A stretch of DNA of 64,000 bases from Shewanella sp. ANA-3 (GTDB taxonomy: Bacteria > Pseudomonadota > Gammaproteobacteria > Enterobacterales > Shewanellaceae), in the NCBI RefSeq assembly GCF_000203935.1, contig NC_008577.1:1240001-1304000 (forward strand). The letters run 5' to 3'. The translations under genes and the position numbers were made by a program. The notes below the pieces were generated by a model. The model had not been told where the DNA came from, did no database searches, and saw only the letters and a program-made list of their open reading frames with translations. Positions 26,601 through 35,516 of this stretch are shown here, in pieces (positions within the stretch are counted from its first letter, which is position 1; every line of letters starts with the position of its first letter).

Positions 26601-26844
26601 GATTCTCGAGGCGGCGCGCTTACGTTTACGCCCGATCTTGATGACCTCTATTGCCTTTATCATGGGAGTGGTACCCATGGTGTTTTCAACGGGCGCGGGC
26701 GCCGAGATGCGTCAGGCCATGGGGGTTGCGGTATTTGCCGGCATGATAGGGGTGACACTGTTTGGATTAATCCTGACGCCACTATTTTACTACGCCCTCG
26801 CTAAACGCGGTCGCCGTAAAGCGGAAGCGCTAACGGCACAGTAA
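23695..26844 (+). CDS. RND multidrug efflux permease (HAE1, MexF/AcrB type)
   Basis: A 1049-residue inner-membrane proton antiporter with twelve spans and two large periplasmic loops, the full length of the HAE1 family. It begins MLSQFFIKRPIFAAVLSLLF and has the proton-relay pair in IGIVVDDAIVVVENVER (about 400-416). The later MVLAAQYESLSLPLAIILII and GLATKNAILIVEFAKE segments are standard. It works as a trimer with the lipoprotein adaptor encoded just before it. Regulation is probably by the divergent TetR. Drug range is not readable; closeness to MexF suggests amphiphilic or aromatic compounds. Confidence 0.9.
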   Translation: MLSQFFIKRPIFAAVLSLLFFITGAIAVWQLPITEYPEVVPPTVVVTANYPGANPKVIAETVASPLEQEINGVEDMLYMSSQATSDGRMTLTITFAIGTDVDRAQTQVQSRVDRAMPRLPQEVQRLGIVTEKSSPDLTMVVHLLSPDNRYDMLYLSNYAALNVKDELARIKGVGAVRLFGAGEYSLRIWLDPNKVSALGMSPAEIIAAVREQNQQAAAGSLGAQPSGNADFQLLINVKGRLTELSEFEDIIIKVGQNGEVIRLKDVARVELGATSYALRSLLDNKDAVAIPVFQASGSNAIQISDDVRAEMARLAKSFPEGLQYEIVYDPTVFVRGSIHAVVKTLLEAVLLVVLVVVLFLQTWRASIIPLVAVPVSLVGTFAFMHLMGFSLNALSLFGLVLAIGIVVDDAIVVVENVERNIASGLSPIAATQKAMKEVTGPIVATTLVLAAVFIPTAFMSGLTGQFYKQFALTITISTFISAINSLTLSPALSALLLKGHDAPKDALTRLMDKLFGGWLFTPFNRLFNRASEGYGYLVRKVIRFGGIIGLVYLGMVALTGVQFVNTPTGYVPGQDKQYLVAFAQLPDAASLERTDAVIKKMSDIALNHPGVAHSIAFPGLSINGFTNSPNSGVVFVALDDFELRKSPELSANAIAGQLNQQFAGIQDAFIAIFPPPPVQGLGTIGGFRLQIQDRANLGYEALYQVTQQVMYKAWADPQLAGIFSSYQVNVPQLELDIDRTKAKQQAVSLDQIFQTLQTYMGSTYVNDFNRFGRTYQVNMQADEAFRQSPQQISQLKVPNVNGDMIPLGSFINVSQSAGPDRVMHYNGFTTAEINGGPAPGVSSGQAQAAIEKILAETLPIGMTYEWTELTYQQILAGNTGLLVFPLVILLVFMVLAAQYESLSLPLAIILIIPMTLLSALSGVLIYGGDNNIFTQIGLIVLVGLATKNAILIVEFAKEKQDHGMEVMESILEAARLRLRPILMTSIAFIMGVVPMVFSTGAGAEMRQAMGVAVFAGMIGVTLFGLILTPLFYYALAKRGRRKAEALTAQ

Positions 26845-26873
26845 TTAAGCCAGTTCAATCTGTTATCTCCTTA

Positions 26874-26897
26874 AAAGACCTGCAAATGCAGGTCTTT
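26874..26897 (+). terminator. Rho-independent terminator of the RND operon
   Basis: AAAGACCTGCA and TGCAGGTCTTT form an 11-bp stem with a 2-base gap, followed by a run of T (TTTTTTTAT), 30 bases after the permease stop. Confidence 0.9.
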
Positions 26898-26967
26898 TTT
26901 TATTTTTGCGGGTAAATATCGACGAAGTAACTATAGTTAGATCAGTGCATTAAATTAGGAAAATGCG

Positions 26968-28236
26968 ATGAATGCTTTTCAGCCCCAGGAAATCAGCATC
27001 AAAATTGATGTGCGGCATGCGCTGTTAGCCGTGGCGACGGCATTGGATTTTGTCGGCGTGGATGATTTACACCACGGTCATCGAGTGGCCTATATGGCCT
27101 ACGAATGCGCCAATGTGCTGGGCTGGTCAGATGAAAAGAAGCAGTTTGCCTATTTTGCGGGGCTTATCCATGACTGCGGCGTGTCTTCCTCCGAGGAACA
27201 TCTACGCCTACTCAAATTAATGCAGCCAGAAGATGCCACCTCCCACAGTCGTCGTGGGTATGAGGCATTAATGAAGTGTCCTATCTTAGATGCCTTTGCC
27301 CTCACTGTGCTTTATCACCATACACCTTGGCTAGAGTTGCAAACCGCGGCAATCTCTGAGTTTGACCGTGACCTTGCTGCATTGGTGTTTCTGGCCGATC
27401 GGACCGATTTTCTGCGGGCGCGCTATACCCATGGTTGTCACCAAGAGCTAATCACCCTCCACGAGGGGTTAGTTGCGGATAATTTGCTAGCCCACAGTGG
27501 CGTGCTCTTCGAGCCGAATATGGTGGCGGCCATGTGCCAATTAGTCAGCAAAGACGGCTTTTGGTACAACATGGAGGCTGCCCATATCGAGCAAATGGCC
27601 CTCGAGTTTGAAGCGAATCAACTATACGACAAACAGCTGGATCTCGAAGGCGTTAAGCAGATATCAAGATTTCTGGCGCGGATTGTCGATGCCAAGAGTC
27701 CCTTTACTTTTCATCATTCGGACAAGGTTGCACTGCTGGCAAAACTGGTCGCTAAGGATTGTGGCATATCGGATACCGATGCCGAGTTATTGTATGTGGC
27801 AGGGCTGTTACACGATGTTGGTAAGCTCAAAACCCCCGATTTATTACTCCATAAGGAAGGCAAGCTGACTAGGGAGGAATACTCGATTATGAAGCGTCAC
27901 ACCGTCGATACCGACCACACCTTAAAGAGCTTTTTTCCAAAGTCTGTGATTGGTGAGTGGGCCTCAAACCACCATGAGCGTCTCGATGGGTCGGGTTACC
28001 CCTTTAGAAAAGGACCAGAACAATTAGATTTACCTTCGCGTATCCTTGCACTCGTCGATGTATTTCAAGCCTTAACCCAAAAGCGGCCTTATCGAGGTTC
28101 AATGTCCTTAAGTGAGGTGCTGGAGATTATGTTGCCTATGGTTCAACAAGGTAAGTTGGACTCGAACGTTTATGATGTGTTGCTAGCCGATGCCGATAAT
28201 TTTTACCAACTCTCGACACAAGAGTATGAGGCTTAG
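26968..28236 (+). CDS. Double HD-domain protein with HD-GYP, probable c-di-GMP phosphodiesterase
   Basis: A 422-residue soluble protein with two HD domains. The first (about 30-200) has H68-D69 in GLIHDCG but no GYP motif. The second (about 235-400) has H282-D283 in LLHDVGKLKTPD and NHHERLDGSGYP at 334-345, the full HD-GYP signature of c-di-GMP hydrolases. The pair resembles proteins in which one HD domain is regulatory. No sensor or receiver domain is attached. It is a single gene after a terminator. It could also act on cGAMP or other nucleotides, as some HD-GYP proteins do. Confidence 0.85.
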   Translation: MNAFQPQEISIKIDVRHALLAVATALDFVGVDDLHHGHRVAYMAYECANVLGWSDEKKQFAYFAGLIHDCGVSSSEEHLRLLKLMQPEDATSHSRRGYEALMKCPILDAFALTVLYHHTPWLELQTAAISEFDRDLAALVFLADRTDFLRARYTHGCHQELITLHEGLVADNLLAHSGVLFEPNMVAAMCQLVSKDGFWYNMEAAHIEQMALEFEANQLYDKQLDLEGVKQISRFLARIVDAKSPFTFHHSDKVALLAKLVAKDCGISDTDAELLYVAGLLHDVGKLKTPDLLLHKEGKLTREEYSIMKRHTVDTDHTLKSFFPKSVIGEWASNHHERLDGSGYPFRKGPEQLDLPSRILALVDVFQALTQKRPYRGSMSLSEVLEIMLPMVQQGKLDSNVYDVLLADADNFYQLSTQEYEA

Positions 28237-28256
28237 TGGCTCACTAGCGTAAAAGG

Positions 28257-28769
28257 TTAGAGCAGCAAATCGGGAGTGATTGGTGTAAACCTTGTGGCAG
28301 CATCCATCAAGGATTTGGCCGTGAGGGAGGGCACGCCATACACCTCGGCCTCGATTGCGTATTTTTGCCTTATCTTATCGAGCAAGAGGGCAAAGTCCCC
28401 ATCGCCAGACAGCAGTATTACAGTATCCACCTCGGGCGCCATTTCCAGTACATCTATGGTGATGCCCACATCCCAATCCCCCTTCGCCGAACCATCACTG
28501 CGCTGAATAAAGGGCTTGAGCTTTAGCTCAAAACCAATATGTCTGAGCGCATCTTGAAACTTTAACTGGCCATCGTCGCCGCGATGAATGGCATAGGCAA
28601 TGGCGCTGACAATCTCACCCTGCGCGCTTAACTGTTGCCAGAGTTTGCGATAGTTAAACTGGCGCTGATAGGCCTCACGGCAGGTGTAGTAGATGTTTTG
28701 CACGTCGACAAATAGGGCGATTTTTTTCAAGGGATAAGTTATGGCTATCAGCTGGAAGACTGTTCGCAC
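28257..28769 (-). CDS. NYN domain (LabA-like) protein, putative nuclease
   Basis: A 170-residue single-domain protein of the NYN/PIN-like fold. KIALFVDVQNIYY (start), KGDWDVGITIDVLE (middle) and VILLSGDGDFALLLDKI (end) give the acidic residues that bind metal in this family. Members such as LabA/DUF88 cut RNA or act in RNA metabolism. The start is unsure: the frame opens with GTG at 28769, while a TTG at 28730 would give MKKIALFVDVQN, the usual family beginning; neither has a good binding site. It is convergent with the HD-GYP gene. Role unknown. Confidence 0.75.
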   Translation of the reverse strand: MRTVFQLIAITYPLKKIALFVDVQNIYYTCREAYQRQFNYRKLWQQLSAQGEIVSAIAYAIHRGDDGQLKFQDALRHIGFELKLKPFIQRSDGSAKGDWDVGITIDVLEMAPEVDTVILLSGDGDFALLLDKIRQKYAIEAEVYGVPSLTAKSLMDAATRFTPITPDLLL

Positions 28770-28882
28770 TATAGCACAGCAAGGCGGCTAATGGCGCGAG
28801 CAGGCAAAACGGCAATGGGTCTAATCGGGAGTTGCCGTGTGTCGTTGTGTTTAATGGATTTTTAGTTAGGTTAACAGATTGA

Positions 28883-29650
28883 TTATCTAAAGTATTGCGC
28901 CGGAGTGGTGCCGGTATATTGTTTAAAAAAGCTGATAAAGGCGCTGTCGCTGGAAAACTGTAAGTTAAATCCTACCTGCGCCACCGAGGCGCCCGCAGCT
29001 AATTGCTCAATAGCTGATAGTAAGCGCCATTGCTGCCGCCACGCCTGATAAGCCATGCCCGTTTCGTTGCTAAAGATACGGCTGATGGTGCGTTCGCTAG
29101 CGCCAATTTCAATGGCCATTTCCTGCAAGCTGGCGGGGATTTTTTGCTGTTGCTGCAATTGCTTAAGCCAGCTCTGTAGCCGTTTGTCCTTGGGCAGGGG
29201 TAAGCTTAAATTCTCTGCATCCGCATTGACTAATTCTTCAATCAGCAGGGCAAAGGCATTGTGCTGGCTGTGTCTGGGTTTGTCCCAAGGCCAAAAGGAC
29301 ATAGTGTCGATTAACGCTTTGAGTAACGGATCCACATGGAAAATCGTGACGTTATCCGGCAAAGACGCCACGGTTTCAGGCTCAAAGTAGAGTGAACGAT
29401 ACGCCACAACATTGCGCATTGTGACTTGGTGGATCACGCCTGCGGGCAGCCAAGCCGCACGGGTTGGCGGCAACACGACTTGAGTATCGGCTAAGTTAAA
29501 CCGCATACATCCCGCCGATGAGTAGAGCAACTGAGCCTTGCTATGCTGATGTACGCCTGAGTCATGCTCGCCCATTTCGGCGGCAATGCCGATCACTAGG
29601 TTGTCTAAGGCATCGGGATTAAATTGCTGCTCGGGTTGAATAAAGGCCAT
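28883..29650 (-). CDS. AraC family regulator with cupin sensor domain
   Basis: A 255-residue regulator. The N-terminal half is a cupin (about 20-110; HDSGVHQHSKAQLLYSSAG, LPPTRAAWLPAGVIHQV), the form used by many AraC proteins that guard small exporters. The C-terminal double helix-turn-helix runs from about 165 (SLQEMAIEIGASERTISRIF, then VGFNLQFSSDSAFISFFKQY). It is divergent from an MFS exporter with a palindrome between, so it probably controls that gene. The effector is unknown. Confidence 0.85.
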   Translation of the reverse strand: MAFIQPEQQFNPDALDNLVIGIAAEMGEHDSGVHQHSKAQLLYSSAGCMRFNLADTQVVLPPTRAAWLPAGVIHQVTMRNVVAYRSLYFEPETVASLPDNVTIFHVDPLLKALIDTMSFWPWDKPRHSQHNAFALLIEELVNADAENLSLPLPKDKRLQSWLKQLQQQQKIPASLQEMAIEIGASERTISRIFSNETGMAYQAWRQQWRLLSAIEQLAAGASVAQVGFNLQFSSDSAFISFFKQYTGTTPAQYFR

Positions 29651-29676
29651 GCTGTCTTATTTTTGATGTTTTTTGT

Positions 29677-29717
29677 CTAAGTGTCGTTAATTGTCACTTA
29701 GGGATCCTATCTATACT
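29677..29717 (+). promoter_or_regulatory. Candidate operator and promoter between araC-type and MFS genes
   Basis: CTAAGTG at 29677-29683 and CACTTAG at 29695-29701 form an inverted repeat with an 11-base spacer. TTGTCA (29691-29696) and TATACT (29712-29717) lie 15 bases apart as a possible short-spaced promoter toward the MFS gene, a spacing that often needs an activator. Confidence 0.45.
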
Positions 29718-29793
29718 GCGCCCTCTTTGACAAGTATGGAGCGCCGTTTTGGTTTATCGGTTAACCCTGAAAGCTAAAACGTAGATAAAAATC

Positions 29794-30972
29794 ATGAAAA
29801 TAAAACCACCACTCTGGCTGTGCGTACTCTTGATGATGTTTCCGCAAATTATGGAAACCATCTATAGCCCTGCGTTGCCTAATATTGCAGAAAATTTTGC
29901 GGTGTCTGTTACCAGCGCCTCGCAGACTTTATCTGTGTACTTTATCGCTTTTGCTGTAGGCGTATTTTGCTGGGGTCGTTTAGCCGACATCATTGGTCGC
30001 CGCAATGCCATGCTTGCGGGCTTACTCTGTTATGCCATTGGTTCCGCATGCGCGTTGATGATTAGCGACTTTACCCTGTTGTTGTTCGCTCGGGTATTAT
30101 CGGCCTTTGGTGCAGCAGTGGGTTCTGTCATCACTCAAACCATGATGCGTGACAGTTACAACGGGGAGGAACTCGCGAAAGTCTTTTCGGTGATGGGCAT
30201 GTCTCTTGGGATTAGTCCCATTATCGGATTGCTATTGGGGAGCATCCTCAGTGCTTATTGGGGATATCAAGGGGTATTTGTCGCCCTGATGGTTTCTGCC
30301 ATTGTGTTGTTGTTTTTGTCGGTAAAATCTTTGCCCGAAACCAAGCCTGAACACACTCAAAAAATCGCGATAGTTGAATTAGCTATCAAGATGCTTACCG
30401 ACATTGGGATAATTAAAAATACTCTGCTGGTGGCCTCATTTAACTTGATGTGGTTTAGCTACTTTTCGCTGGCACCATTTATGTTTGAGGCGCGAGGATT
30501 GTCGACGCTTGCCTTCGGTGCCAGTGGGTTGTTATTGGGCTTTGGCGCATTCCTTGGCAGTTATTTTAATAAACTATTGCTGGGTAGAGGCTATTCCTGT
30601 GCGCTATTAGTGCGGTTAGCAAGCCTTATGGCACTATTCGGAGGACTCGGTATTTGGCTGTTCCAATCGACTAATATTGGCTTGAATAATGTTTATTTCT
30701 TACTACCCATGCTGTTGATTGTGATTGCTTATGGGATCGCGATTCCTAATATCCTGAGCTCGGCGCTGGCAAACTACCGCGCTTATGCAGGTTCCGCGGG
30801 TGCACTGTTTGGACTGTTTTATTACATTCTGTTGGGGCTAGGTTTAGGCGGTGCGGGCATGGTAAGCCATCTTGGGGGCGTTATTACCTTAGCTGCACTG
30901 CTATGTGTTGGGCTTGGATATGCGGGTTTGGCAGGCAGGACAGTGCTAAGAGGGAAGTCGTCTCGAGCGTAA
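29794..30972 (+). CDS. MFS exporter, Bcr/CflA type
   Basis: A 392-residue major facilitator protein with twelve spans. MFPQIMETIYSPALPNIAENF in the first loop resembles the Bcr/CflA drug-exporter group, and GRLADIIGRRNAMLAG is the conserved loop between spans 2 and 3 (motif A). LSAFGAAVGSVITQTMMRD matches the span-4/5 region. It probably exports a drug or metabolite by proton antiport. It is divergent from the AraC-type gene, its likely regulator, and ends at its own terminator. Substrate unknown. Confidence 0.82.
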   Translation: MKIKPPLWLCVLLMMFPQIMETIYSPALPNIAENFAVSVTSASQTLSVYFIAFAVGVFCWGRLADIIGRRNAMLAGLLCYAIGSACALMISDFTLLLFARVLSAFGAAVGSVITQTMMRDSYNGEELAKVFSVMGMSLGISPIIGLLLGSILSAYWGYQGVFVALMVSAIVLLFLSVKSLPETKPEHTQKIAIVELAIKMLTDIGIIKNTLLVASFNLMWFSYFSLAPFMFEARGLSTLAFGASGLLLGFGAFLGSYFNKLLLGRGYSCALLVRLASLMALFGGLGIWLFQSTNIGLNNVYFLLPMLLIVIAYGIAIPNILSSALANYRAYAGSAGALFGLFYYILLGLGLGGAGMVSHLGGVITLAALLCVGLGYAGLAGRTVLRGKSSRA

Positions 30973-30976
30973 ATAA

Positions 30977-31003
30977 AAAGCCAAGGGTGATTCCCTTGGC
31001 TTT
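30977..31003. terminator. Two-way terminator between the MFS gene and the second RND operon
   Basis: AAAGCCAAGGG and CCCTTGGCTTT make a perfect 11-bp stem with a 5-base loop; A/T tracts lie on both sides. Confidence 0.8.
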
Positions 31004-31047
31004 ATGGTTTTAACAAACCTTATGCCGTTTCGCTTTACTGTCTCGTG

Positions 31048-34000
31048 CTAGGCTTTAGCAGTGTGTTCCTGTTGTTTGGCCGCCTCTTGCGCTGCTAATT
31101 CTTGAGCTGCTAATTCTTGAGCCTTAATGGCCGCTTCGAGTTTTGCCTCAACATAACCCGGTGAATGGGTTGCGGCCGAGATTAAGCGGTACATGGCTGG
31201 GATCACAAATAGGGTCACAAAGGTGGCGAAGGCCATGCCGAAGAACACCACAGTACCCACGGCAATCCGACTCTCAGAGCCCGCTCCCGATGAGAAGATC
31301 AGCGGCACTGCACCTACCAAGGTGGTGAAGGCTGTCATCAGAATGGGGCGTAAGCGACGAGTCGAGGCGTCGATAATGGCTTTATCTAGGGCTAAACCAC
31401 GGTCACGCAATTGGTTGGCAAACTCGACGATTAAGATGCCGTTTTTAGTCACCATACCAATCAACATGATCATCCCAATCTGGCTATAGATGTTAATGCC
31501 TTGACTGGTGACCAACAGGCCGAGGAAACCACCAAATACCCCCATAGGCACGGTAAACATCACCACTAAGGGGTTGATAAAGCTTTCAAATTGCGCCGCC
31601 AGTACCAGATAAGCCACTAGGAGCGCTAAACCGAACACGATTAAGATGCTGCTCTGGTTTTCTTTAAAGTCCTTAGATTCGCCGGTATAACCGATGGAAA
31701 TATCCTTAGGTAATAACTCAATGGCCTTATTATCCAAAAACTTTAAGGCTTCGCCCAAGGTGTAGCCTTTACTGATGTTGGCCTTAAGGGTGATCGATTT
31801 TTGCTTATTGGTATGGCTAAGTTTTTGTGCCGATGCGACTTCTTCGATATGGGTTAGGGTATCGAGCGTCACTAATTCACCCTTGGCCGAGCGCATATAG
31901 ATTTGGCTCAAATCGCCGACGTTGTTAAAGCTGTTTTCATCGCCGCGCAGATACACATCGTACTCTTCGCCTCGGTCGACATAGGTGGTTTCTTTACGAC
32001 CGCCGAGCATCACTTCTAAGGTTTGTGAGACTTCATCTACGCTGATCCCAAGCTCTGCCGCCCGTTCTTTATCGACGGTAACGATAAGCTCTGGCGTGGT
32101 TTCGGCATAGTCTAAATCCGCGCCTTCCATCATAGGGCTGGCGTTGGCTTCTTCTTTTAATACCTGTGCCCATTTAAACAGCTCAGCATAATCTGAGCCG
32201 CCGAGCACGAATTGTACTGGCTCACTCGATTGACCCCTAAAGCCTGGCATCATAGGGCGAACCATCACGTCGGGAATGTCTTTTAAGGCGTTGCTGATAA
32301 TGCCAAGGGCTTGCTGCGCCGTGACATGGCGATGCTCCCAATCCTCTAACTGCATGATCACAAAGCCAGTTTGATCGCCAGCGCGGCCACCGAAGGCGGG
32401 GGCTTGCACGCTAAAAGAACGTAACACGCCTTGGCCGAGCAGGGGCATCAGTCGGTCTTCAACTATGTCCATGTTTGCCGTCATACGGTTATAGCTGGTG
32501 CCTTCGGCACCTTTTACGAAGGCGAACAGTACGCCGCGGTCTTCCTGCGGGGCCAACTGTGAGGGCACTTGCTGCATTAACCAGGCGCTGCCGCCAACGC
32601 AGGCGAGGATCACCAGTGGCGCCAACCATTTAAAACGGATCGCCTGAGTCACGCCAACACGGTAAACCTTTTCCATGCGGGCAAAACCACTGTCGACGAA
32701 ACGGTTGAAACGGTTCGGTTTAACATTGGCTTTAAGCAGTTTGCTACTCAATACTGGCGTCAGCGTCAGGGCGATAAGTGAAGAAAACAGCACGGATACT
32801 GCCAGCATTACGGAGAACTCGGTAAAGAGTAAACCGACCATGCCCTCCATAAAGGAAATCGGCAGGAACACCATGACTAACACGGCGGTGGTGGCCACAA
32901 CCGCAAAGCCTACTTCCCGCGTGCCTTTGTAAGCGGCGAGTAGTGGCTCTTCGCCGCGCTCAATATGGTGGAAGATGTTCTCTACCACGACGATGGCATC
33001 GTCGACGACAAGACCGATGGCGAGAATTAATGCCATCAGCGTCAAGAGGTTAATCGAGTAGCCAAACATATTGGCGGCAATAAAGGCCGAGATCAGCGAC
33101 ACGGGTACTGTCACCGCTGGGATAAGGGTCGCTCTGGCTTGGCCGATAAAGATATACAGCACTAATACTACGAGGGCGCCAGTGACATAGAGGGTGTTGT
33201 ATACCTCGTTAATTGAGCGGTCGATAAAGACGGTCGAGTCAAAGTCCACCACTAGGCTTGTGCCTTCGGGGAGAAAGTCTTGAATTCTATCGACTTCTTT
33301 ATGGACTTCCTGCGCCACAATCAAAGGGTTCGCATCGGACTGAGTGATGACGCCTAAGCTTAAGTTAACGATACCATCGCTCTTAAAGGTGGAGTTTTCG
33401 TTCTGGGCGCCAACGGCCACATCCGCCACATCCTTAAGATAAATAGGCGTGCCATCGCTGGCGGTGCGTACCACTAAATAGTCAAAATCCTTCGGGGTGT
33501 AATAGAGTCTCTTGGTGCGCACCGACATCACAGTGGTATCGTTACGTACTTGACCGCCCGGGGTTTCGACGTTTTCTTTACGCAGTGCGTTAATAATGTC
33601 GGTGACTGTGACATTGCGTCCCGCCATTTGCTCGGGTCTGAGCTTGACGTACATCACCTTGTACAGACCGCCCGAGATGCTGATGGAACTCACGCCGCTG
33701 ATGAGGCTAAATCTGTCTTCTAATACGCGCTGGGCGTAATCGGTCAGCTGAGTTCTGTCCATCACGCTGGAGCTTAAGTTGACATAGACGGACGGCTCGC
33801 CTGAGCCATTGTCCTTAGAGACCACAGGATCGTTGGCATCTTCGGGCAGACGGCGCTGGGCGCGGGCCACGGCGTCACGCACATCACTCACGCCTTCGGT
33901 TAAGTTCCAACCGAGGAGGAATTTCACTGTGATCCGCGAGCTGCCGTTACGGGTGGTTGAGGTGATTTCATCTATGCCGCTGATCCCCGTGAGTTCATCT

Positions 34001-34203
34001 TCAAGGGTCTTAGTGATCTGGCTCTCCATAATCGCGGCCGAGGCACCTGAGTAGCTGGTACTGACGGTCACTACTGGGCTTTCGACATCGGGCATTTCCC
34101 GTACCGACAGTTTAGTGAAGGATACTAAACCAAAGACGCACAGCAATAAGCTTAATACGATCGCGACGACGGGGCGCTTAACGGATACATCGGACAGCCA
34201 CAT
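31048..34203 (-). CDS. RND efflux permease, second system
   Basis: A 1051-residue HAE1-type inner-membrane pump. It starts MWLSDVSVKRPVVAIVLSLL and has the proton-relay pair in AIGLVVDDAIVVVENIFHHI. It differs from the first pump in most loop sequences, so it is a separate system. The last 25 residues are an Ala/Gln/Glu-rich tail (AQELAAQELAAQEAAKQ) coming from an exact 15-bp tandem duplication, GCTGCTAATTCTTGA at 31091-31105 and 31106-31120. The start codon overlaps the adaptor stop by one base (TAATG), so translation is coupled. The outer channel is not encoded here. Substrates unknown. Confidence 0.88.
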   Translation of the reverse strand: MWLSDVSVKRPVVAIVLSLLLCVFGLVSFTKLSVREMPDVESPVVTVSTSYSGASAAIMESQITKTLEDELTGISGIDEITSTTRNGSSRITVKFLLGWNLTEGVSDVRDAVARAQRRLPEDANDPVVSKDNGSGEPSVYVNLSSSVMDRTQLTDYAQRVLEDRFSLISGVSSISISGGLYKVMYVKLRPEQMAGRNVTVTDIINALRKENVETPGGQVRNDTTVMSVRTKRLYYTPKDFDYLVVRTASDGTPIYLKDVADVAVGAQNENSTFKSDGIVNLSLGVITQSDANPLIVAQEVHKEVDRIQDFLPEGTSLVVDFDSTVFIDRSINEVYNTLYVTGALVVLVLYIFIGQARATLIPAVTVPVSLISAFIAANMFGYSINLLTLMALILAIGLVVDDAIVVVENIFHHIERGEEPLLAAYKGTREVGFAVVATTAVLVMVFLPISFMEGMVGLLFTEFSVMLAVSVLFSSLIALTLTPVLSSKLLKANVKPNRFNRFVDSGFARMEKVYRVGVTQAIRFKWLAPLVILACVGGSAWLMQQVPSQLAPQEDRGVLFAFVKGAEGTSYNRMTANMDIVEDRLMPLLGQGVLRSFSVQAPAFGGRAGDQTGFVIMQLEDWEHRHVTAQQALGIISNALKDIPDVMVRPMMPGFRGQSSEPVQFVLGGSDYAELFKWAQVLKEEANASPMMEGADLDYAETTPELIVTVDKERAAELGISVDEVSQTLEVMLGGRKETTYVDRGEEYDVYLRGDENSFNNVGDLSQIYMRSAKGELVTLDTLTHIEEVASAQKLSHTNKQKSITLKANISKGYTLGEALKFLDNKAIELLPKDISIGYTGESKDFKENQSSILIVFGLALLVAYLVLAAQFESFINPLVVMFTVPMGVFGGFLGLLVTSQGINIYSQIGMIMLIGMVTKNGILIVEFANQLRDRGLALDKAIIDASTRRLRPILMTAFTTLVGAVPLIFSSGAGSESRIAVGTVVFFGMAFATFVTLFVIPAMYRLISAATHSPGYVEAKLEAAIKAQELAAQELAAQEAAKQQEHTAKA

Positions 34204-35315
34204 TATTTCGTCTCCGCGGTGTTGACGTCAGACTTGGCCGCTGGACGGTTAGCATCGTTTTTGGCTTCGAGCACCACTTCATTGATCTTTAAGCCATCGC
34301 GCATGTTCACTAGCCCTTGCACCACCACTTTGTCGCCAATCTTGAGGCCCGAATCAATAAGCACTTGGTCACCCACGCGGGCACCTAAAATTACTTCGGT
34401 GCGATGGGCGATATGGTCCTCACCCACCACATACACATAGCGCTTAGTGCCTGAATATTCTAAGGCTTGCACTGGCACAATCGGGGCGGAAATCGGCGGG
34501 AAGGTGAGGGTCGATGACATCATCATGCCCGGCTTTAAACGGTTTTTCGCGTTTTCAAATTGTACGCGGATCTTCAAGTTTAAGGTTTCTTCATTGACGC
34601 GGGGATCGATGGCGACTACTTTGCCGATAAAGGTTTCTCCCGGCCAGGCGCGGCTGGTCGCCGAGACGGGCATGCCAATGCTGAGCTGTGACAGAAAATG
34701 TTCGGGCACTTGTAGGTCGAGTCGCATGCTGGATAAATCATCCAAGGTCATCAGCTCTGTGCCAATGCTGACCATTTTTCCTTCACTGAAGTTAATCAGG
34801 CCGGTTTTGCCAGCAAAGGGAGCGATTAGCGAATGGTAATGTAAATCTGCCTGCGCCGAGGCGAGTCGGGCTCTGGCGATATCGACGCTGGCCTTTTGCG
34901 CATCGATTTCGGTTTGGGTGATGGCGTTGCGGCTGATGAGTTTTTCAAATTCCCTGAGTTTACGGGTTTCATCATTTAAAAAGGCATTGGCCTCGGCTAC
35001 TGCGGCCTGGGCTTTCATATCATCGAGTTCGATAAGCAGTTGGCCTTTTTTGACCGCCTGATTCGATGTCACGGCGATTTGCTTAATTTTGCCTGTGACT
35101 TGCGGCGCGATAACCACGGCGCGATCGGCGGCGAGTTTACCTATGAGTGAAATCGATTGTGCCAGTGGATGTTCAACCACTTCTCCTGTGACCACAGGTA
35201 CAGTGCGCATTAAATGGGGCGCGCTTTCGGGTTTGGCCGCCTGCAGTACATCACTAAAACTCACAGCGGTGGCAACCGCAGCAATTAAGGCAATGGCTAT
35301 TATGGTTTTTTTCAT
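34203..35315 (-). CDS. RND efflux periplasmic adaptor, second system
   Basis: A 370-residue membrane fusion protein. MKKTIIAIALIAAVATAVSF is an uncleaved anchor or signal peptide. The lipoyl half-motifs are at about 65-95 (IKQIAVTSNQAVKKGQLLIE) and 155-190, with a short helical hairpin between, and a beta-barrel after that. The short hairpin is typical of adaptors of the MdtA/VexA kind. I start at ATG 35315; an upstream TTG (35336) is in frame but unlikely. The binding site is weak. It is first in a two-gene operon with the pump. No local regulator is evident. Confidence 0.83.
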   Translation of the reverse strand: MKKTIIAIALIAAVATAVSFSDVLQAAKPESAPHLMRTVPVVTGEVVEHPLAQSISLIGKLAADRAVVIAPQVTGKIKQIAVTSNQAVKKGQLLIELDDMKAQAAVAEANAFLNDETRKLREFEKLISRNAITQTEIDAQKASVDIARARLASAQADLHYHSLIAPFAGKTGLINFSEGKMVSIGTELMTLDDLSSMRLDLQVPEHFLSQLSIGMPVSATSRAWPGETFIGKVVAIDPRVNEETLNLKIRVQFENAKNRLKPGMMMSSTLTFPPISAPIVPVQALEYSGTKRYVYVVGEDHIAHRTEVILGARVGDQVLIDSGLKIGDKVVVQGLVNMRDGLKINEVVLEAKNDANRPAAKSDVNTAETK

Positions 35316-35497
35316 TGGAATAATTATCTCGCACAAAGACGGTTAAGAGGCGATCGCACTAATGGCGCTATTCTAGTGAATAACCGTCATCAGGTGAGTA
35401 AAACTTTGTAAAGTTAAGCGCACGAAAGTGAAAGAAATTGTGTTTTTGTCGAAAAGACGGCCAACAATTTTTTCAGGCTGTGTGGGCGTGGCTAAAA

Positions 35498-35516
35498 TAG
35501 CCTAGTTATCGGGCTA
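35498..35516 (-). terminator. Weak hairpin at the stop of the second solute-binding gene
   Basis: On the minus strand TAGCC and GGCTA pair around a 9-base loop and are followed by ATTTTAG. It overlaps the stop codon. The stem is short, so the call is tentative. Confidence 0.35.
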
